In this document: positions 32,707 to 44,700 of the stretch, piece after piece
Position numbering within the stretch: the first letter of the stretch is position 1
How the letters are laid out: each line of letters starts with the position of its first letter
Source: Haemaphysalis longicornis
Lineage: Eukaryota; Arthropoda; Arachnida; Ixodida; Ixodidae
Direction: 5' to 3'
NCBI GenBank assembly: GCA_013339765.2
Contig: CM023448.1
Span: 193,914,409-193,978,408, forward strand
Length of the DNA: 64,000 nucleotides
The notes under the pieces: generated by a model
What the model was told of the DNA's origin: nothing
Databases searched by the model: none
Seen by the model: the letters and a program-made list of their open reading frames with translations, nothing else
Position numbers and translations under genes: made by a program

Positions 32707-35700
32707 GTGAGTGACTCTTTAGCGGTGGCCTTCTTGTCCACGGAGACCCGCCCCTATTGCGGCTAATATTTACTTGGGTCAGCCCCGGTAACTCACATTC
32801 ATTCTCCTCCTTTATGATGCTGCTGCAACTTATTCTTCCGACTTTCTCATTTTGAATCCGCAACATCCAGGCGGCCCAGATCCATAGGCTAAACCTGCGT
32901 TGGGCAGGCCTGTTGGTTGTACCATCGATATACGTATAGATTAGTTTCCACATGACCGCTGGCTTCAGCTGATGCGGCGAGAACAACCGAAGAGCTCTAT
33001 CGCCAACTAAGTGGCTCCATTGACCATAGCTCGCTGGCTTCCTTGCTCGCAGTAGTGCTCCCCTTCTGGCTCTTCGGGCCATCCTAACGCTCAGCTACCC
33101 CCTTGCTTCCTCGCTTGCTTCCCTGCTTCATAGCTTGCTATAAAACGGTCATGTCCAGCAGCCACGGACCACGGAAGGCTAGCTCATTTATCCCTAAGTT
33201 CTGCAGTGCGTATACTGGGTGCCGCTAACCGGCGTTTCATTGTTTAGTCTGGCATTTCAGAGGGATACGATACGAATATTTGGGTAGTACGCAGATGTTG
33301 AGGTTTTGCCGATGTTTGCTATTACGGCAGTGCTGACGGGGTTCCGTGTAGGTGGTTAGTCGCAGAGCAGGGCTTATCCACCATGGGAGCGGGGGACATG
33401 GATATGGCGTGGCGCCTTTTCGCGCACACAAAGGGGAAAGAGTAACGAAGCCTTTGGTCTTAGTAAAGAGCCAGTTCGCTGCTGAGCAACTTGGGCTAAG
33501 CATTTCGGGTTGCATCTTGACATTTCTCTTTCTATTGCAGCTGGGCACAGTATTAACGCAATAAACACAATCTCGCGAGCCCGTTGTGACAGCTGAGCAA
33601 TTTTTGCGGCCACCTTCTGACCTTCTATTCCTAGTGCGGCAAAATTAAACGCACGACGGGCGTAGATTAGTTTTAAATGCGGTATTAATTATCGGTTAGG
33701 AGAACAGTGAAGAAAACGTTGTCAATCACTTGATAATCTTAAAGCTTTACAGTGTTGAGACCAGGCTTTTTTCCTACATTTTAGAGGTGATATCACACGA
33801 GAAAGGTGCGCTAAACGGCTATTTTTCTTCGTTGTCAGTGTACGAAGAAAAATCAGGGGGTGACTTTGGCTGTGAAAGCGAAATGGTAAGTACAGCTCGC
33901 AGCATTTAGCGGGTTACGTACACATACACCCCGCGAATATTCCGCCACGGAGGACCTAGGGACCTTTTATTAATTGGAAAATTAAATGCCCTTTCATTAA
34001 ATACAGGACCTTCTATTATAAAAGGCCGTTTTAAGTTTTTTAAATAAATTCGCCGTATGTTACACATAGGCCCATTAAGCACAATGCGTTACGGGCAGAC
34101 GGAAGAGCATATTACTGGAAGGAAGCAAGTTTGGATGGACCCTTACGTATAAAAAAAAAACAGCACTATCACCGTTTAAAGAACAAATTCACTAAAGGGT
34201 GCGCTATAAGCTTATATCGTATGGTATTAGCCATCCGCGCTCAAGAACTGTGTCAAACAAACGGTATCGCTATTTTCACGGCAAGCAAATATTTTTGGTA
34301 GTTTAAACGTGTTAAGCACTTGGAGTTGCAAGCAGGGTGCTGCAGTGACCATCCTTACTGTCGCTGTTGCCAGAGTTATCTCTTGTATTTTTTTTTATTT
34401 CAGGAAATATGTGCCAGACCAAAGTTCATCTCAGAAGGTTCGTCGCGGTTCGACGTTGAGCAAGGGGAACTGGGTGAGTCATCTCGGCAATTTCTGTTTC
34501 GTCTCTGTTCGTTATCCCTCTTCTCGGCAGTTTTACGCCGGAGAGACTGGTGTTTGTCAACTTGCTTCCTGCGTCGGCGACATGGATTCAGAGAACCTTT
34601 GCGCAAAGATGTTTTTGTACATTTGTAGACGCAATCGTATTGCAGTTGCTGTGCAGCTACTGGGAACGTGAAGGAGGCACGATATTGTCGCTACATCTCT
34701 TGAGCCGCCGGCAGGAAGTTTTTCTTTGCTGTTGGGGTTGCAGCCGACTACAGCACAAGCTATAGAAGAAAGACGTAAAGTAAAAAAAAAAGAAACTAAC
34801 TAGGCGGGCACCAAACACAAGACTCGCAAAATGCCAAAGGTCACGGGACATGTGGGGCGTCAGTCTCCGGTTACATAACGCGACCCGCATTACGAGGGAT
34901 CGTGGCGTGCGGCTATTTCTCGCCAGCCTTTTCCACCTTCCGTGCGACCCACATAGCGGACGACTCTTTTCCCAACATTGTTCTCGCGTCGGGCGGCCGG
35001 GGAGACCCGTCCTCGCCACCTGAAGTGTCGCTGTGCCGGCCTGTCGCGACGCCGCCGCCGCCACCTACGTTTATTTCACGCTGCTCATGCGTGAACACGC
35101 CGGGGACGGTCCTGGCGGGGGCGCCGTTACCCGCAGAGCCCCCGACTTGCGGTAGGCAGGGCAAAACAAATCGTAACGGGCGTTCGAACACCCTCCGCCG
35201 CTCCATCCGTTCGCCTCAACACGCGTTCAGCGCGACGCATCCGCTGCCCGGGCCTTGGGAAAGACTGGAGCAGCTGCGTGGAGGTCACAACTTGAGCGCT
35301 GCCCGCAAGTTAGCAGAAACAAAAGGCCCACGAAGGACGGGGCCAGAAGGAGCGGCAAGAGTGCGTGGCCAGTGGGCGTATCGGCGCGCCTCTTCCCCCT
35401 TGCCCCCGCTGTGTTTACATTCGTCTGCCCCGCGGAGTTCACCGGCATCGGCCAACGCGGCCGACGTCACCACCGACGCGCCGATTCAGTCCCGTTCCAC
35501 GCCCGTTCGGCGCCCGTACCAACGCGCAGACAAAACAGGCGCGCTGATGGGGTCGCCAGAGTTCGTATGTCATGCCCGCCAGGAGTAGGTTAGATGTTCG
35601 CTACTCAAGTTTGACGTGCTGGAAAAAAATTACGTCAGGTCTCGATTTATGTGGACGATAAAATAATTGCGCTGCACGGTTCCACATATGCTCGTATAGA

Positions 35701-38700
35701 CAATGCCTAGGAAGTATATGGCTGTACTGTGCGCCATTGCGAGGCTAAAAGCATGTGTAGCGAGATGGTCCGAATGAAAGCCGAGGGGGAGAAATCTCCC
35801 AATGAGTTAATTTCCTGTCGCGCTCTCGCGTGCGTGCAAAATTCAAAGCACTTATATAATGTGCGGGGTCCTTGTTGTGCACGACTGGGCAGCCTGCGGT
35901 TTTGCGCCTACATAAGGGCAGCATAGCAAAATGCGCGCGCGCGCGCACGCATGCAAATTACGCCATAGGCTGCCTATATCTGCTGAAAAGCAAACGCTTT
36001 TCAGCTATGATACAGGCAGTGTAATGCATGATTTATGAAACACGAAGTGAACAGAGTGGACAGAAATATGGGCTATTTTCAATTTTACACCCACAGCAAA
36101 TGCAGCCTCCGCAGCCTGTAGAAGGAGAGAACGATCTTTAATGTGGAAGGCAATGCCAGCCGAGCTGCGAAGGCCAGCTTGCTGTGGGATTCCGTTCCCC
36201 ATATGGGTACAAGACATTCACTTCCTTCATAACCTGGCGCTATTAACGAGTTCACTTTGAACACTACCCATCTTCTCTTGTAACTGCTAAACGGAGCCAG
36301 CCGTTTGGACTCTGTGGCCTCGAGGTCAAGTTCTGGGTTTAGAGCCTGACGGCCTGGGTTTCGGACCCAGCGGGTCTAATAATGTTTTGCAACTTTTTAT
36401 TGTAAGGATCTTTTACGGTCAATTCTATGCGTTGTTTTCTTAATAAGGGTGATTTGGTATCTTTTAGGTCAGCGTAGTTACGGGGCGCAGCCTATGACCC
36501 CATTTGCCTGACGTTCTGCATCGCGCCTAAAGTGCCGGGCTTTTACCTAAATGGGAACGGAAATATCACTGGCCCGCTGCATCGCGCGAATGCGGTGACA
36601 ATGAGGATGATAATGGTGATGATGATTTTATCTTTCTAGAGGGTCTAGTCAAAATTTGTGTTTCGTAGGTACGTCATAACAGCTTTCGTCGCGGTATAGC
36701 CACATTTGAGACACGACCATGAAGCTAATACGTCCCTCAGTTGTATACCCACGGAAAGCGGCTGTCTCAAGGTCGCTGGGAATGACACTCTTTGTGAAGT
36801 GAATCGCGCACATTCACAGGTAAGCGGCCGCATGTCTTCACGTACATCGCAATGTGCGCACAGTGGCGAAGTGGACTGATTTAGATTAGAGCGGTTGTGC
36901 CACGTGCAGGCGACATTCAGCCACATAGGATGTAGTAATGCTTCCTCACGTTTGAAGAGTCAAGGTGGAATCTCTACGCTGCAATTGGTCAGTAGTATAA
37001 AGGGGCTTTTAATGATGCGTGATGCGTCAGCCCAGGTTGATCGCTGCATGCTTCATACGATGCTGGATGCAAGGAACCAAGCATCTTGTCTGGTGAATGG
37101 TATTGCGATCCGTGTCGCATGTAGGTCATGTGCGATCGATGCTGCAATGTTCGCCTTGGAGTTACGTGCTCCGGACTGCCGGAGAAGAGAGTTCCCTGAG
37201 CAACCGCACGGATTATGCGGGTCAGTATGATGTGAGCGTGAGAAGGAAAAATTTGACATCCACCTGAACTTACTTCCCTTACTTCACCCTGGCGGTTTCC
37301 CCTAAACTGGCCAGTTAACAGTGATGTGAGCTTATTCTTGAGATGAGGACATGGGGTGACCATGTAAGAGAAATCATCGTACTAGCGACACTAAACAGAG
37401 ACAAAGGTAAAAGAGACGATGAAACACACGCTCGTCTCTTTTACCTTTGTCTCTGTTTAGTGTTCGCTAGTACGATGATTTCCTTAGTTAGTAACCAACT
37501 CGCCCAACTTACCGCCTTAGTTACATGTAAGAGACTTTTAAAATGTCAGCCCAAGGAACTTGTAGTTTGAGACGTATCGCATCACATTGTCTCCAACAGT
37601 GAGCCGATCACGCGTGAGCTCACGTTTCGTAAAAGTTATCGCATCGAATTTGATTGCTGAGATTCACAGGCCTCATGTTTTCAGAAATTCTTCAATGGAA
37701 TCGCTTGCTCGCTGCAGTTTAATTACAGCACATGCCTGTTACGACTAGAGCTCCATACACAGATATCGCCCGCATAAAGGAGGTTCCTGCCAACTGTGCC
37801 AAGTATTTATCCTGGCTCATAATATAGATGTTACACAGCCTAGGGCTTATCACCCCACCCTGAGGCACACCTCGGGTCACTCTGTAGCGACGAGTCAGCG
37901 CTGATAGTGTGATAACCATGCATACATGTGGCCTCTAATGGCTGAAGACTTTATCGAGGGGATGGCATCATGCGCCACACAGGCGTATGATGATTTCATG
38001 TCAAGATACACCCTGATGGTAATCTTCCGGAACAATAATCTTCTTTTATGCAATTTTCAACGACGATGTCGTTGTCGATGCTACTTTCGCACTTGCGTAA
38101 GCCAGAGATCTGTGCCCGGTATATATTTCTGATGGTCAAATCCCTATACAGGCGATGAAGCACCATGTTTTCCATCAGCTGGTCGGTACAGCTCAGGAGG
38201 CCTGGAATCAAACCTCGTGCGTGCTTTCACACCGCTTTATCAACCACGCCGCCAGGACAGGTACTCGATAAACATAATTGAGTTCTGTTCCTGAGTTTTG
38301 GTGAAGTAACGTCGTCACCTCTTATGCACAGATTTATGTTTCGCCCGAGCGAGGCCTGTATACCACGTTCGGCGATAAGAATTATATAGAAGAAAAGTTG
38401 TCGTGGTGGCTTGAACAGCATGGGTATTACCACCCCGCGCAAATCGGCTTTCGCCCATCACTTGGCACGGAGGACGGGCTTAGCGTTTTGGCAACATCAA
38501 CACTGTCGTCAACCCGCAGTCATGCTGTTCGGACCATCCTAGCAATGGACATCCAAAAAGCGTATGACAACATCAGTCACGCTGCTATCCTGGACTCAAT
38601 TGATATGCTCCACCTTCCCATGCGGGTACGGCAGTTCGTCCAGTCATTCCTTCAAGACAGGAAATTTGCCATACGCCTTCACGGACAAGCTGTTGGGTCC

Positions 38701-41700
38701 TTCATTCCTGTACGTGGTGTGCCCCAAGGATCGGTATTGGCTCCTACCTTGTTTAATATGGCCTTGATACCACTGGCATGGCGCCTTCATGATGTACCGG
38801 CTGTTAAATGTCTCCTTTACGCCGATGACATCACCGTGTGGAGCACTCACCATGACCTGGAAACTCAAGCGAGTTCGTTGCAGTCAGCCCTGGATGTCAC
38901 CGCAGCCTTTGCCTCTTCGGTGGGCCTTCAGTTATCAACGAGTAAAACAACATACACATCCGTTGCCAACCGCTGGGGCCGCCGAAAGCTTGCTGCTTGT
39001 CCCATCCGCCTTCATCTGTCTGGGCAACTACTGCAGGAGAGCCCAGCAATCAAAGTCCTGGGATTGCTGATACACCAGTCAGGAATGGCGACAGCTTGGC
39101 TTGCTCAGGCTAAACACCAAGCTGCTCAAACGCTGTCACTAGTACGTCGTATTGCTCCCAAAGCTGGTGGAGCCAGCTCACACGTGGCGCGACAAATAGT
39201 GAGAGCAGTTTTACAACCGCGCTTGGTGTACTCTGCTCAGTTCCAGCATTTGACGGCAACACAGTGGGATCGACTGGAAGCGATTAACAGAGAGGCTATG
39301 AGAGCAATTACTGCGCTTCCACGCATCACCCCTATAGTTGGTTTTCAGGAACAAGCCCAACTGAACACGTTGGATGAACTTGTTCATCAACGTCGCGAAG
39401 CTCGGAAATTGAAGAATGCACTGTGTGATTCGGCGCGAGCATTAATAGCTTACGCAGTCTCTCATACGCTACCAGCCCTACCGCAGCTAGTACTTCCCCC
39501 GTGGCAGTTCGTGCAATTGAGTGGCAACAGACCAACTGACCTTCGTCGTCCAGACTCCAACATTTCGGCGTCTGCCCTCAAACAACACATCGCCGACACG
39601 GATAGCCTCCTTCCACCCGGCTCTATCATATTATATACTGACGCCAGTATACAAGAGACTGTGATTGCCACTGCCATTCATTGCACTAGCCATCCAGCCC
39701 TCAGCAAGACGTCCAGATTTAAGGTCCCGGAACCTCCATCATCGTTCTGTGCAGAACTTGTAGCCATTAGAGAGGCTCTGATTGCTGTAACCGGAATCAC
39801 TTTGCAGCCCGGGGCGCGCATCGTAGTTCGCACCGATGCTCTACAAGCAGTCCGCCTACTACGGTTAGTTAGTCGTAGCCCTGTGCTGGCTCAGAGTATT
39901 CATCAACTTGCGGCAGGAATCGCTCACAAGATCCTGATTGAATGGGTTCCACATGACCTACTTACAGAACACTGCAAGGCAGACGTAGCAGCCCGACTGG
40001 CAGCATCCGTTCCATCTCCGACTTCCCCGTTAGAGCTGGATGATGCCACTCTCCTGGTGACGAGAAAAGAACACCTCCGGCGCCGCACACGTGCTCTCAT
40101 TCCACCGTGTGCTGCCACCCTCCCCCCGGGTCTTACCCGTGCAGAGGAGGTTGCGCTCAGGAGGATTCGGGTGGAGGTGGCCTTAACTCCCGCCGTTACC
40201 CGCCACTGGCCTCAATACCGAGGTTCCTTTACAAACCCTGGTTGCCCAGTGTGCCACCGCAGCGACGCGATTGCCGACCTTCACCACTTGCTGTGGTCCT
40301 GCCTCGCCTTGAGGCCAACGAGACTGCGGCACCTTGCGGCGACGGGCCTCCGCGTAGACGACGCCTCCGCATACGCCGCATGGATACATGGGCGCCATCA
40401 TCGTTCACTCCTTGACTTCATCCGCGAAGCGAACATTTTCATTTTCATCTAATCACCATCACCTCATAATCCCATATATATGCCCTGTGGCAAAATAAAC
40501 GTTCATAAAAAAAAAGTTGCCGTCACTGGCGAAATGGCTAACACCATGTTTTAAATCAGTCATGTAGTTTCAGAAAAGGTCACTACATTTTGGTATAGTA
40601 TATCAGAAGGCTAGATCAACAAATCGCCTTTGCGCATGTTCTGAGGGTCGATGCGGTATAGCAACAGACTTCATAGTCGAAGAAGCCACTAAACCTGCTA
40701 AAAAATAAATATAATTCACCTGTTGCCCAGTTTGCTTAGCTGTGGCGGCGACTTCATAACTTTTTCCAATAATAGCATACGTTATATGCGGTTTAATCTA
40801 TAGGGGCATTCAAGAAACACGGTTGGGGTGGGGAAGGCAAGTCATTGAATAAAACTGTAGTTTTACTCCGCAGTGTATTTTATTCTGTTCACTGTAGTCC
40901 GCAGTGTTAACGCATGTCTCATCGCAGGGAAGCTTTTCTTGTAAAATCTATTTACCCGGGCCTTCTGAGTACCGGCGCCGTTCTTTTGTTCCCCGTGTTG
41001 TTTTTACGGTGGTTATCCTGTGAAGCAGCATGCGAGTGCGCCGCTGAAGGTGGAGGTGCGTCTGTTGCAGGTGACCGCTGGCTGCTGTCTGCCATCTCAT
41101 GCCTGACCAGCACGCCTCGGTTCCTGGACCGCGTGGTGCCGTCGGACCAAGGCTTCGGACCGGGATACTGTGGCCTGTTTCGCTTTCGCTTCTGGCGCTT
41201 CGGCGAGTGGCACGAGCTGCTCGTGGACGACCGGTTGCCCACGCACCGCGGCCGCCTCTTCTACATGCACTCAGCCGACCCTAGCGAATTCTGGGCCGCG
41301 CTGCTCGAAAAGGCATATGCCAAGTACGTACACTGCAGTCGTCGCAGTCAAATAGCTCCAGGAAACGCAGCCCGCACAACGCTCGTGGGGGAGGGCGCGC
41401 CGAGAGAGCTTCCCCGCTTCGTTGGAAAGCCGTGCGGCCAAGTTCTCTGCAGGGTCCTGCTTCTCCGCATCCTTATTATCCTGAGTGCGCCACTTCCGAA
41501 AGGGAGTGAAGAATATACATGTAAACACATGTACCGGTAAAGCGCATTGTAACAGTTTACTGAAACCGCGAAAGTGGATGTTACATTCGAGGGGAGCTTG
41601 CGAGGAAGTCTTGAAAAAAAAAAAAAAAAACTGTGGTTGATTCCTCTGTCATAGGAATCGGTAAAACACGAAAGTGAAATGGGCAGCGAAATCTGCAGCT

Positions 41701-44700
41701 GAGCATGATTTGCGGGTCGGCGGCTGTCTTGTGGGTGTGCTTGGCTAGCGACGTCCTGCTGGCGGGTCGCTTCGGCAACGGATACGAAGTCAGTGAAATC
41801 TTGGTGTGTCCTGGCATAAAACACTTGCGTGTTAAAAAAATTAAAGCCGCTCCACTCAATGTGAAAGCTGTCGGAACTGCAGAGCAGTGATTCGCCATAA
41901 TGGGCTTTACCGCCGTTATCCGCTCACTGCTACCACCCCATGCAATTCAAATTTCCCGCCTTCGCAGTGCTCATACGCCCCCTGCCTGAAACTGCGCCAG
42001 CGGGAGTTCTGTTGTTTTGTGCTTGCTTTAATTTCGTAATTTTCTTCTTGAGCGGCTGGAGCCTTTCTGCGGAATTTCGAACACGCCATTTTCTTCTTGC
42101 GAATGGAGCCTTTCTGCGTCATTTCGAACGCGCAATTTTTTTTTCTTGCGCAGTCGCTTTTTTCGCTTGCTATCGTAAAAACCAAACCAACGAGCTTTCC
42201 AAACAAAACGAACGCGGGCGCTGCCGGCTAATTACGTATATTTTGTCTCAAATGTGCTATCGGCGTCAAATGAAACGCGAACACGAAAATATGAACCTGA
42301 ACACACAAATAGCGCGATTTCTTTCCATGCAAGCCAAAATGTGCGTGGCTTAGTTACAAATCAAACAAAGTTTGGAAAAGTGGATTTCCAAACATACCAA
42401 TAGCAAGCCATTATATGAACTCTACGAACAGTATTTTTCAATTTTGCACGTTCTGGTTCATATTTTTGTGTTCGCGTTTCATTTGACGCCGATGGTACAC
42501 ACGACGTCATAAGTTTCCGGGACACGGTTTCGAAAATCGGAGTCAATTTTTCCGCTGTCTGGTGGCTCAGTTCCTGCTACTCATATGCTAATGACGCTCC
42601 ACAGTATAATGTGTCGCTTAGGAAGGCAAATGAAGTGCTGAGCCACCAGATAGCAGAGAAATTGGTTTACAAATTCTACATCGCGTCCTGGAAACTTTTG
42701 ACGCCGGTTGTACCTATAGATTTTTTTTTGCGCTAAACAACGGTGAGATGTAGGACAAGCACCACATTTCACGAGTTTCGAACGCTTATGTCTACATAAC
42801 CCGCTTGGTTTTCGAAGCCGCTGGTGTACGCCGCGACGACAGCGCTACAACGGAACGCCCTGTTGCTCTACTTGGGTCCAGCGAGTGAGCTACGACGACG
42901 AGGCGAGCGTCTAAAGTGCTCTGCACTTAATATAAAACCCGAAAACGAACCACCCTAAGTGTGATATACTCTTCAGTACTAAATGTTGCTTCCCCGCAAA
43001 GAGACCCTGTGTGCAGGGGTGCACCCTTTACAGACCGCTTGCTTCGTTGCACTGGCATCATTTCCGTGACAGATATGACGCCAGTGAAATCTTCGTTTAT
43101 CCCGGAATAAAACACTTTCGTCATAAAAAGGGATGCGCTCCTCACATTTCGCAGGTTCTACGGCGGCTACGATCAGTTGCAGTTGGGCCACACGGGTCGC
43201 GCTTTACAGGACCTGACTGGTGGCGTTGCGCAAACATTCCGCATGGCGCACGTGGATCCACCCATGGCCTTCTCCATGGTCTCCAGCGCTGTGCCTCGGT
43301 CCACGCTCATGGCTGCGTGCATAATACCGGTGAGGGGGTTTATTGGCTGTCTATGCTCTCAACTCCTTCGAGCAAAAAAAAAATCGAGCAAAAAAAAAAA
43401 AGGATAAAGTCATTAATAGTTTTGGGGATGTCAGGTTTGAAGATGTCCCTAGGTTTTTCTTAGTGACAAAACTGGAACCTTTGATTTCATTAATAAAGAT
43501 AAATTTTCTTAGGTTTGGAGAGACAGCGGCTCAATTCGTGTGCGTATGTTCGGAAGCGCGCACGAAGGCATTTTTTTGTTTTTGTTTCTGCTTGACCTAA
43601 ATCGAGAGGGAGCTGGTGTTCTTGTAAGAGTACAGCAGCTCAGCAGTAAACATAACAATGAGTTACACTGCAATGAAGTATTAGCGATAAGCAACGAACG
43701 AGGCTTTTGCAATTTCTCATCTTGTAGAGACCACACAACAGGCACAGCAACAAAGTTCGACAGAAAAATATGTAAAATTAAACAGCGGCAGGAGTATAGA
43801 GATAAATGATCAGACGAACATATCACAGAAAACAGTTTAAAAAAAACATACAACTAGCAGTTGGTTAAACAGAACAAGAGAAAATAAATTGAAATCGATT
43901 AAAAAATAGTGACAAACACTTCGTAGATGTCTAACGTACTGGATTGAACAGTTCAGTACGGGTAATTGGAAAGAAACTTTGAACGATGTCAAGGCGTTCA
44001 AAGAAGTGGTTGAATCAATTCTGCATTCTGTGGAGATAGGAGAGTGGTTAGAGTTGGGAGGAGCGGTCAAGAACGGGCAATGCGACCTAGTGAACGTTTG
44101 TGGAACACTAGGCTCCAAACAGCTAAGCAGATCTGCGCAAGAGAAGCTTCCATGAACGATTTTGTGAAGGAACGTAAGATCTGCACGCATACGTCTGCAG
44201 TTCAAGGAAGGGAGGGAAGGGACTGTGGGTAAGTCAAAATCAGGAACCGGACTGGGACTGTGATGACGGTGCTTCAATATGGATAAAACGTTTTTCTGCA
44301 CACATTCTAGTATATCACTACTAGATTTGGAGATGCCGTTCTATAGGCAACAGAAGAATATTCCAACTGAGGGATACATATTTATTGTCTTATATAGCTT
44401 TAGAAATGGGACGGGAGAAGAGAATTCTTTTGAAATCCGACACATGTTTCCAAGACTGCGAGCGCTCGTCACGTGATGAGCCTAATTTGAGGCGAAAAAG
44501 AGAGAGTACTGTCGAAGTGTACCCCAAGGTCCCTAATCTCCTCGGCTCTTTGCAGAGGAGCGCCCTCAGTACTATAGGAAAACAGTAGACGATGGTTTTT
44601 CGGGCTGTACATAATAATAGTAATTACATTGGACATTTCTGAATTTCTGAACGTAATGAGCATTGTCCTAGAATAAGATTGTTTCTTTAAAAACTAAAAA

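Noticed and set aside
34902..35588. 228-codon frame in calpain intron 2
   Set aside because: A GC-rich patch with open frames on both strands, Pro/Arg/Ala/Ser-rich, no domain and no splice-consistent role.
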